This document shows positions 6,563 through 12,002 of a DNA stretch of 12,002 nt, piece by piece. Each line of letters begins with the position of its first letter. The stretch's first letter is position 1. Below the pieces are notes generated by a model that was not told the DNA's origin, made no database searches, and saw only the letters and a list, made by a program, of their open reading frames with translations. The stretch lies in assembly GCA_036258055.1 (NCBI GenBank), contig DATAEK010000227.1, forward strand, positions 1 through 12,002. Reading direction: 5' to 3'. This stretch comes from DATAEK01 sp036258055. GTDB lineage: Bacteria > Acidobacteriota > Vicinamibacteria > Vicinamibacterales > 2-12-FULL-66-21. The translations under genes and the position numbers were made by a program.

Positions 6563-8073
6563 CGCGATTCGGTCCGGCGATCGTGGCGATCCTCCTCACC
6601 ATCGCGCCGACGCTCGCCCTCGACGGTCAGCCGGCCATGCACGATCCTTCGACGGTGATCGCGGCCGGCGAAAAGTTCTACGTTTACGCCACAGGCAACG
6701 GACTGCCAGCATTCGAGTCGGATGACGGCTGGACGTGGCGTCGCACGGGCTCGGTGATGCAGGGGGTGCCTGGCGGCAAGCCGGGACCTGACGTGATCGC
6801 CCGCGGCGGCAACAATACTTGGGCGCCCGACATCATTCGCTCCGGCGACAAATACTTCCTCTATTACTCCGCGCCGGGAACCCAACCAAAGGCCGCCGTG
6901 GGGCTGCTCGTGGGTCGCACGCTCGATCCCGCGTCGCCGGATTACAAGTGGGAGGATGCGGGACCCGTGGTCTGGTCTGACGGCGTCGAGGACAGCAACG
7001 CGATCGACCCGGGCGTGATGCGCGATCCGACGAACGGCACGATGTGGCTCACCTATGGTTCGTACTTCGGCTACATCCGTCTCGTCGAGTTGGATCCGAA
7101 GACGGGCAAGCGCCTGCATCCCGAGGCGAAGCCGGTGAACATCGCGATCAACTCCGAAGCCTCGGTGATGATCTTTCACGCCGGATGGTACTACCTGCTC
7201 GTGACGCATGGATCCTGCTGCGCCGGCGCGAACTCCAGCTACAACATTCGCATGGGCCGATCCAGAAAGGTCACGGGCCCGTTCCTCGACAACGTGGGGA
7301 GCGACATGCTGCAGGGCGGCGGCAAGCTGTTCGCAGGATCGAGCGGCCGGCACATCGGGCCGGGGCATTTCGGGCTGCTGGACCTGGGCGACGGCGTGCA
7401 GAAGTTTTCCTGCCATTACGAAGCCGATCTCGATCGTGGCGGGATCAGTGTGCTCGACATTCGTCCGTTGTTGTGGCGCGACGGCTGGCCGGTCGCCGGC
7501 GACAACGTGACGGCCGGCACCTACGAGATCGAGTCGGTGCGCACCGGGACGGCGCTCGAGATGGCGGTGCAGGGCGTGCCCGTCGGCGGCCCGCGCGGGC
7601 GCGGGGGAGCGGGCCGCGGCGGCGCACCGGCCGGACGCGGCGACCTGACGCCCCCGCCTCCGATCGCGGCTCAGGAGGCCGCGCAGGTCGGGACCTCCTG
7701 GCCGGTTGGCCGAGTGGATGCCCGCATGGCGCCTTACATGCTGCAGGCCCAGCAGAAATGGTCCATCACGCCTGTCGATAAGGCGGGCGGTTATCCCGGG
7801 TCGCCCTATTTCAAAATCACCATCGCCGGCACCGATCGCGCGCTGGTTGCGACCGCGGAAGCCGAGCTCGCTGTCGTGCCTGCATTCACCGCTGCGCCCG
7901 AGCAGCTCTGGCGAATCGATCAGCTCACCGACGGTACGTACCGGCTGATGCCGAAGGCGGTTCCGAACGCGCGCGGACCGCTCGCGCTGTCTGCCGTTGG
8001 CAGCAGTATGCCGACGTTGGAGCGGTTCAAGTCCGACACCGATCGCCAGCGCTGGCTCCTTCGCACGCCATGA
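6559..8073 (+). CDS. Secreted GH43 arabinanase/arabinofuranosidase-like glycosidase with C-terminal ricin-type trefoil domain
   Basis: A 504-residue protein with a signal peptide (MTRFGPAIVAILLTIAPTLA). The five-bladed propeller of GH43 occupies about residues 25-325. HDPST carries the base D29, NTWAPDI follows, NAIDPG holds the pKa-tuning D150, and NSEASVM holds the acid E200. This spacing resembles endo-1,5-alpha-L-arabinanases, as does THGSCCAGANSSYNIRMGRS right after the acid. Residues about 333-504 look like a ricin-B/CBM13-type trefoil: GTYEIESVRTGTALEM and Q-x-W repeats QQKW, EQLW and RQRW. The trefoil is interrupted by a Gly/Arg/Ala then Pro-rich low-complexity insert (about 339-375). 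The role is hydrolysis of alpha-L-arabinofuranosyl bonds in arabinan or arabinoxylan outside the cytoplasm; endo or exo action is undecided. The ATG at 6559 overlaps the esterase stop, and its own TGA overlaps the next ATG. The longer open frame from 6073 would run antiphase through the esterase and lacks a signal, so it is rejected. Confidence 0.9.
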   Translation: MTRFGPAIVAILLTIAPTLALDGQPAMHDPSTVIAAGEKFYVYATGNGLPAFESDDGWTWRRTGSVMQGVPGGKPGPDVIARGGNNTWAPDIIRSGDKYFLYYSAPGTQPKAAVGLLVGRTLDPASPDYKWEDAGPVVWSDGVEDSNAIDPGVMRDPTNGTMWLTYGSYFGYIRLVELDPKTGKRLHPEAKPVNIAINSEASVMIFHAGWYYLLVTHGSCCAGANSSYNIRMGRSRKVTGPFLDNVGSDMLQGGGKLFAGSSGRHIGPGHFGLLDLGDGVQKFSCHYEADLDRGGISVLDIRPLLWRDGWPVAGDNVTAGTYEIESVRTGTALEMAVQGVPVGGPRGRGGAGRGGAPAGRGDLTPPPPIAAQEAAQVGTSWPVGRVDARMAPYMLQAQQKWSITPVDKAGGYPGSPYFKITIAGTDRALVATAEAELAVVPAFTAAPEQLWRIDQLTDGTYRLMPKAVPNARGPLALSAVGSSMPTLERFKSDTDRQRWLLRTP

Positions 8074-8693
8074 AGATCGTTGTCGCTGCAGTTCTACTGG
8101 CCACAGTCGCCATGCAGCGCCCGACCGGCAAGGCGACCGGCGCTGATGGCTTCATCAAGCGTTGGCTGCTGCTGGAACCGATCAAGGTGGCGGGCCAACT
8201 CACCGACAGCGCGGTGCGGGAGACGATTGCGAAGGAGTACTTTGCCGGCCAGCTCACCGCTACGCCCCACGAGGGCGACGCCGTGACAGTCGGCGGCGAA
8301 ACGCTCGTCTGGCACGCAGTGGATACGAGCGACTATAACGTCAACCTGTATCACTTCGCATTCGGGCTCAAGAAGCCGACGTCCAACGTGCTGTTCTGGG
8401 TATTCACCATCGTCGAGGTGCCGCGTGACATCGCGAATGTACGACTGGCGATCGGATCCAATGCCGCGTCGATCTGGTGGCTCAACGGGCAGGAAGTCAT
8501 TGGCATCTACAACGATCGGCAGACGGTGATCGACGACGGCGTCTCGAGGCAAGTGACGTTGAAGAAAGGCTCCAACATGATTCGCGCCGGCGTGATCAAC
8601 GCTGGCGGGGCCACCGACTTCTGTGCGCGGTTTCTTGACGCAGACGATGCGCCCATCGCGGGACTTATGACACCGACGCTGACTGCGCGCTAG
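8070..8693 (+). CDS. Small secreted beta-rich protein of unknown function, coupled to GH43
   Basis: A 207-residue protein beginning with a short signal peptide (MKIVVAAVLLATVAM, then QRPTG). The ATG at 8070 sits in an ATGA overlap with the GH43 stop, so the two should be translated together. The body is rich in beta strands and aromatics: GFIKRWLLLEPIK, LVWHAVDTSDYNVNLYHFAF, LAIGSNAASIWWLNGQEVIG, YNDRQTVIDDGVSRQVTLKKG and GGATDFCARFLD. This strand-and-turn pattern, with WWLNG, resembles galactose-binding-like beta-sandwiches. From memory, closely similar segments occur attached to esterases of polysaccharide-degrading bacteria, so it may be a free-standing carbohydrate-binding or accessory module for the esterase or GH43. 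No catalytic triad or glycosidase motif is seen. Function is unassigned; that it is a real exported protein is well supported by signal, coupling and codon use. Confidence 0.85.
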   Translation: MKIVVAAVLLATVAMQRPTGKATGADGFIKRWLLLEPIKVAGQLTDSAVRETIAKEYFAGQLTATPHEGDAVTVGGETLVWHAVDTSDYNVNLYHFAFGLKKPTSNVLFWVFTIVEVPRDIANVRLAIGSNAASIWWLNGQEVIGIYNDRQTVIDDGVSRQVTLKKGSNMIRAGVINAGGATDFCARFLDADDAPIAGLMTPTLTAR

Positions 8694-8696
8694 GAG

Positions 8697-8721
8697 TTGC
8701 GCGCACCGGGCACCCGCGCAA
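8697..8721. terminator. Perfect 7-bp stem-loop four bases after the cluster's last stop codon
   Basis: TTGCGCG (8697-8703) pairs with CGCGCAA (8715-8721) around an 11-base loop. It lies between the plus-strand operon and the convergent minus-strand genes, where a terminator for either direction would be expected. No T-run follows on the plus strand, so intrinsic termination would be weak; it may act as an mRNA 3'-end stabiliser. Confidence 0.4.
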
Positions 8722-8853
8722 ATCGTCGCTCATCCGCGCGCACCCGGTAACTGGGCGACTCCACTGTGATAGCTTCGCTTTCCAAGCGTGCTCCTTCAAC
8801 CACTCGGACATCTCTCCGTTTCAAGGCCTTCGCACCCTGACCCGGACGACCGA

Positions 8854-9182
8854 CTACGCCGCCGGCGGCGCGAATGACTCGACCACGTCGTAGACTCCGG
8901 GCTCGAACGTCGGGATGGTGAGGGCTTCCTGGAGATAGGGAACGGGCCCCGGGTCGCTTCGCATCGCCTCGTAGTCATCGAGACTACGCCACTGCGCATA
9001 CATCGTGACCTTGGTGCCATCCCGGCTTCGGTGAGGCTCGAGGAGATAAACCCGCGCGCGTGGCGAACGAAGGTGTCCGTCGCCTTGGTGAGAAGCTCGA
9101 CGAGCCGTGACTGATTCGAGGGGTCGACGGTAAAGACGTTGATCAACGTAATCAGGTCAGCGTCCTTCGAGATCGTGGTCAT
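8854..9182 (-). pseudogene. Antibiotic-biosynthesis-monooxygenase (ABM) domain protein, broken by a one-base frameshift
   Basis: From the ATG at 9182-9180 the frame gives 50 residues of an ABM-type ferredoxin-like protein: LITLINVFTVDPSNQSRLVE, then the helix and GFISSSL. The frame then leaves the family. One base further along, the other minus-strand frame (9030 to the TAG at 8856-8854) continues it exactly: RSRDGTKVTMYAQWRSLDD, then YEAMRSDPG and TFEPGVYDVVESFAPPAA. Adding one base between 9033 and 9032 restores a histidine codon and a 109-residue protein, the normal family length. So this is a one-base deletion in the gene or a read error. Family members are small cytoplasmic dimers that oxidise quinol- or polyketide-like molecules or only bind them. 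It lies 201 bases downstream of the alpha/beta hydrolase on the same strand and may share its transcript. AAAGAG before the ATG is a weak ribosome site. Confidence 0.82.
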
Positions 9183-9383
9183 CGTACTCTTTGTTGGGTT
9201 GAAGCTAGCATGAGGCCGACCTAGACAGGTTCTCTCTGCGGGACCCGTACGAGCGACAAGCCACTTGATCCGACGACGAAGCCCGCCTCACCGCCAACTC
9301 AGGTCTCCGATGGCCGAACGCCGCCCGGCGGGATGCTGAGACTCCCCCGGGCGACCACGGTCATTGGGAGTTCGGCGCGTGAG

Positions 9384-10226
9384 TCACTGGTGCAGGAAAC
9401 GGATCCCCTCGTCCACGAACGTCTCGCCGTGTTGGAAGAGGCCCCCATGTCCCGAATCGGGGTAGAGACTCAACTGCGCGTTTGGCAGCCGCTGGAACAG
9501 GGTGTACGAGTTGATGGTCGGCACCATGATGTCATTCTTGCCGTTCACGACGAGCACGGGCTGGGTGATCTGCTGCAGCCGCCGCGCAGCACGCGGATCG
9601 CCGTCCGTTCCCCAGGCCACGATCGCGGTGAATTGCGCACCGACCGTCTGCTGTGAGCTCTCCGGGTCTCGATCCGTGGTCCGCTGCGCCTGGCGCTTGA
9701 GGAAGGCCCGACCCGCGTCCTGACTCGTGTCCGTCTGTTCGAAGAACAAGTAGCGCCCCACGTCGTCCGGGCTGGTCTTCTGCGCTTGTTCCAGCGCCTG
9801 GGGCAGATTCCGAATGCCTTCCCCGCCTTCGGGGCCGGTGCCTGCCAGAATGAGTCGCCGTACCAGCGCGGAATGTTCGGCCGCGATGACCTGAGCGATG
9901 AACCCGCCCAGCGAAAAGCCCAACAGGTCGACTTGCTTCAATCCCAGGGCGGTGATGAACGCCACCGCATCATTCGCCATCGCGGCTACGGTGTTGGGCG
10001 TGGTGCCGCTCGAACGGCTGACGCCCTGGTTGTCGAAAAGGATGACCGGTCGCGCCTGGGCGAAGCCATCGACCACCACGGGATCCCAGCTATCCATGGT
10101 CCTGGTGAAGTGCTGTAGAAATACGAGGGGAACGCCACTGGGCTGACCCAGCCGGCGGTAGGCGTACTTGACCCCGATGGCTTCGATGAAGCTCGTGGGC
10201 GCGTATGCGGAGAGCTCGATCGTCAT
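9384..10226 (-). CDS. Alpha/beta-fold hydrolase (haloperoxidase/lipase-like)
   Basis: A complete 280-residue cytoplasmic alpha/beta hydrolase without signal peptide. VPLVFLQHFTRTMDSWD holds the oxyanion loop and FDNQGVSRSSG is the usual strand-4 motif. LLGFSLGGFIAQ carries nucleophile S105, NGKNDIMVP acid D232 and DSGHGGLFQ base H260, so the triad is intact. The branch contains perhydrolases (cofactor-free haloperoxidases), esterases and hydrolases of small carbonyl compounds; the substrate is unknown. AAAAGGA lies seven bases before the ATG, fixing the start. That ATG overlaps the stop of the upstream TetR-like remnant (ATGA, 10226-10223), a sign of former translational coupling, and the ABM gene follows downstream. 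Regulator, hydrolase and ABM protein together are a common small stress or detoxification grouping (inference). Confidence 0.9.
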   Translation of the reverse strand: MTIELSAYAPTSFIEAIGVKYAYRRLGQPSGVPLVFLQHFTRTMDSWDPVVVDGFAQARPVILFDNQGVSRSSGTTPNTVAAMANDAVAFITALGLKQVDLLGFSLGGFIAQVIAAEHSALVRRLILAGTGPEGGEGIRNLPQALEQAQKTSPDDVGRYLFFEQTDTSQDAGRAFLKRQAQRTTDRDPESSQQTVGAQFTAIVAWGTDGDPRAARRLQQITQPVLVVNGKNDIMVPTINSYTLFQRLPNAQLSLYPDSGHGGLFQHGETFVDEGIRFLHQ

Positions 10227-10352
10227 ACTGCGGTCCTTTTCTGATTGTCGTTTTTGTTTCCACCGAACGCCGAGGCGGCGACGGTGAGGATTTCGTTGAA
10301 CAGGGCGGAATCGTTCACCAGCCGTGCGACGACCATCCCTCCCACCACACCC
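10223..10352 (-). pseudogene. C-terminal remnant of a TetR/AcrR-type regulator
   Basis: On the minus strand, 10352-10322 reads GVVGGMVVAR (then L). After dropping one T of the TT at 10321-10320 the reading continues as VNDSALFNEILTVAASAF, a short polar tail and the TGA at 10225-10223. GGMVVARLVNDSALFNEIL follows the pattern of the last helix of many TetR/AcrR regulators (VGAMVLARAVDDPALSDEIL-like). The stop overlaps the hydrolase ATG as ATGA. The piece is broken by the one-base shift and by an in-frame TAG just upstream (10355-10353), and no helix-turn-helix region is found further up. The regulator is therefore dead or mostly deleted. The match is from memory of the family and is short, so confidence is moderate. 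Confidence 0.5.
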
Positions 10353-10898
10353 TACTGTTCCGCGATGCGATTTGTATTCAGCGGTTTACGGCGGCCGCAT
10401 CAAGGATCGACCCCGGAAATGTGTAAGACCTCCAATCTTCTGCGATCACTTAGGGCGATTGGAGTACCTCTACAACGTCGGCAACCTTGCGGCCAGCACC
10501 TCGATGCGTGGTGTCGAAGTGAAGCACGTGCGGCGGAAAGACTTCGTCCCCGAGAAGCGCCTCGTTCACATTCGTCGCGCCATACGCGGAGACGCGGGTT
10601 GAACGACCACGAGGCGATCGAAGTCCTGATCGGGTTCTGACCGAACGTTTGTCGCACTGACGCGGCCATCGACTCGGACATCCGCCATTTTCATTGAGGC
10701 GTGAGTGGCGACAACGTTAGAGAACGATGATTTTCAGGTGTGCCGGACGGAACAGCAACGTCAGGTGCTGATTCGCTACGCTACGGCACCTCTCGTACTA
10801 GGGAATTGGTAGACGAATTGGCAGGGCGTGCAGACCTCGCTCGGTAAGCTTCAACAGGCCTTCGGCCTAACGCCGTAACAGGAGCGCGAGAGAAAACT
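10353..10898. other. Unassigned, decayed or intergenic stretch
   Basis: No intact gene is recognised here. On the plus strand, 10459-10602 (ending TGA) reads LEYLYNVGNLAASTSMRGVE and then a basic tail, with about three-quarters of codons ending in G or C; a neighbouring frame ends HEAIEVLIGF at the TGA 10638-10640. On the minus strand, 10688-10450 reads a 79-residue protein-like sequence, from MADVRVDGRVSATN to VADVVEVLQSP, if one base is restored near 10590. Both cannot be genes; the stretch may be the rubble of one. Between 10740 and 10898 lie the direct repeat GAATTGG, a small AGGCC-TTC-GGCCT hairpin (10856-10868) and the leader of the next gene. A tRNA-like GGTAGACG has no cloverleaf around it. 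Confidence 0.4.
10803..10824 (+). repeat. Short direct repeat GAATTGGTAG / GAATTGGCAG upstream of the MltF-like gene
   Basis: GAATTGGTAG (10803-10812) and GAATTGGCAG (10815-10824) match at nine of ten bases with a 12-base period, about 75 bases before the ATG at 10899. The spacing is close to one helical turn, as expected of a tandem regulator-binding site, but two copies this short may be chance. Confidence 0.3.
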
Positions 10899-12002
10899 AT
10901 GAAAACCCGATGGACTCAAGCTGGCGTGTGTCGCGGCGTTGTCGCGGTGCTGATCGTGGCCGCCACGGCCTGCTCCGGTCAGCAGGAGGCGGCGCCGCCC
11001 GCGACCACGACGGCGACACCGTCCGCGGCTGACGCGCCAATCCCGGACACGGCGTCGCCGTTCGACGCCCTTCCGGAAAGCGTGCGGCTCGCGATGGACA
11101 AGCCGTTCACCGGTGACTTCGACGCGTTGGTCAAGCGCCGCTCGATTCGCGTCGGCGTGACCTTCAACCGCACGCACTACTTCATCGACAAGGGGCAGGA
11201 ACGGGGGTTGACGTACGAGACCTTGAAGCTGTTCGAGAACGATCTCAACGCGGATCTGAAGACCGGCAACCTCAAGGTGCACGTCGTGATCGTCCCGATG
11301 ACGCGCAATCAGCTGTACCCCGCCCTCGCGAGCGGCAAGGTCGACATGGTCGCGGCCATGGTGACCGTGAGACCCGAGCTGGAGAAGCTCGCCGCCTTCT
11401 CGGAGCCGACGCGCACGAATGTCAGCGAAGTAGTGGTCACCGGGCCGGGAGCGCCGCCAATCGCCACCGTGGACGATCTTGCCGGCCAGGAGGTGTTCGT
11501 CCGCAAAGGCAGCATCTATGAGGAGAGCCTCCTCCACCTGAACGAGCAACTGAAGGCGCGCGGCAAGCCGGCGGTGGTGATCGACGAGGCCCCCGACGTG
11601 CTCGAGGACGATGATGTGCTCGAGATGGTCAACGCCGGTCTCGCCCCGATTACCGTCGTGGACGACTACCTGGCCGAGTTCTGGAGCAAGGTGTTCACCA
11701 GCATCAAGGTCCACCGCGACATATCGGTGCGGTCCGGCGGCAACCTGGCCGTCGCGTTTCGCAAGGAGAATCCCAAGCTCCGAGAGACCGTCAACGCGTG
11801 GCTCCGAAAGCACCCCAAGGGCGACGCCTTCCGAAACACGATCGAACGCCGCTATCTCGACAACACCAAGTTCGCGAAGAACGCCGCGGCCGACGCCGAG
11901 CGCCAGAAGCTGCAGGCGATGGTCGAGATGTTCAAGAAGTACGGCGCCCAGTACAACCTTGATTACCTGCTCATGGCGGCGCAGGGCTATCAAGAGTCGA
12001 CG
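10899..12002 (+). CDS. MltF-like lipoprotein: substrate-binding domain plus lytic transglycosylase domain (3' end outside window)
   Basis: The frame is open from the ATG at 10899 to the window end (368 residues, no stop), so the gene is cut. Residues 1-24 form a lipoprotein signal with lipobox ATAC, and C25 would be lipidated. A Pro/Thr/Ala-rich spacer (about 29-58) follows. Residues about 75-320 resemble a periplasmic solute-binding domain of the SBP_bac_3 type: RRSIRVGVTFNRTHYF, LYPALASGKVDMVAAMVTVR and IATVDDLAGQEVFVRKGSIY. The last residues, YGAQYNLDYLLMAAQGYQES, match the start of a soluble-lytic-transglycosylase domain, with E366 in YQES as the expected catalytic acid. This is the domain order of MltF, which cleaves peptidoglycan to anhydromuropeptides at the outer membrane. 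AGGAG at 10880-10884 is rather far from the ATG and GAGAG nearer. The 380-codon minus-strand frame over this region is a shadow. Confidence 0.88.
   Translation, partial: MKTRWTQAGVCRGVVAVLIVAATACSGQQEAAPPATTTATPSAADAPIPDTASPFDALPESVRLAMDKPFTGDFDALVKRRSIRVGVTFNRTHYFIDKGQERGLTYETLKLFENDLNADLKTGNLKVHVVIVPMTRNQLYPALASGKVDMVAAMVTVRPELEKLAAFSEPTRTNVSEVVVTGPGAPPIATVDDLAGQEVFVRKGSIYEESLLHLNEQLKARGKPAVVIDEAPDVLEDDDVLEMVNAGLAPITVVDDYLAEFWSKVFTSIKVHRDISVRSGGNLAVAFRKENPKLRETVNAWLRKHPKGDAFRNTIERRYLDNTKFAKNAAADAERQKLQAMVEMFKKYGAQYNLDYLLMAAQGYQEST

Noticed and set aside
10800..10870. tRNA-Leu-like string GAATTGGTAGACG
   Set aside because: There is no acceptor stem, anticodon arm or T-arm consensus around it; only the D-arm-like letters match.
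10851..11993. Minus-strand open frame of 380 codons
   Set aside because: It is the mirror of the MltF-like lipoprotein gene, whose lipobox, binding-domain and transglycosylase motifs are clear. The minus translation resembles no family.
1..12002. CRISPR arrays, insertion sequences, phage genes or attachment sites
   Set aside because: No regularly spaced repeats, transposase motifs, terminal inverted repeats or integrase-like frames were seen.

Overview
The window is GC-rich and reads like a chromosomal segment of a Gram-negative soil bacterium. Signal peptides for export, a lipobox lipoprotein of the MltF type and a run of secreted plant-polysaccharide enzymes fit Acidobacteriota (for example Vicinamibacteria), but that placement is an inference from style and composition; no taxonomic marker gene is present.

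Layout. (1) 2-598, plus strand: the 3' part of a zinc-type medium-chain dehydrogenase / quinone oxidoreductase gene. (2) 599-971: about 370 bases without a convincing gene, ending in a small hairpin against the next start codon. (3) 972-8693, plus strand: a carbohydrate-degradation cluster. Its first gene encodes a 1425-residue protein that joins a complete GH95 enzyme (alpha-L-fucosidase / alpha-L-galactosidase family) to a complete GH51 alpha-L-arabinofuranosidase behind one signal peptide. After 215 bases come three genes linked by ATGA stop/start overlaps: a secreted Esterase-D/CE1-like esterase, a secreted GH43 arabinanase-like enzyme with a ricin-type trefoil tail, and a small secreted beta-rich protein of unknown function. 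The 215-base gap carries, on the minus strand, the first 40 codons (signal peptide plus mature start) of a second GH51-like gene whose remainder is gone. (4) 8854-10352, minus strand, convergent with the cluster: the C-terminal remnant of a TetR-like regulator, overlapping by ATGA the start of an alpha/beta hydrolase, followed by an antibiotic-biosynthesis-monooxygenase-like gene broken by a one-base frameshift. (5) 10353-10898: decayed or non-coding DNA with coding-like stretches on both strands that I cannot assign. (6) 10899-12002, plus strand: the 5' part of a lipoprotein with a periplasmic substrate-binding domain and the start of a lytic transglycosylase domain (MltF-like), cut by the window end.

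How the genes work together. GH51 and GH43 release arabinose from arabinan or arabinoxylan, GH95 removes terminal L-fucose or L-galactose, and the esterase would remove acyl or feruloyl groups. Together they suit an arabinose-rich, L-sugar-capped and acylated wall polymer (complex glucuronoarabinoxylan, rhamnogalacturonan side chains or arabinogalactan). All carry export signals and none is a transporter, so uptake must be encoded elsewhere. The minus-strand trio looks like a small regulator/hydrolase/monooxygenase operon in decay. No tRNA, rRNA, CRISPR array, insertion sequence or phage gene was seen.
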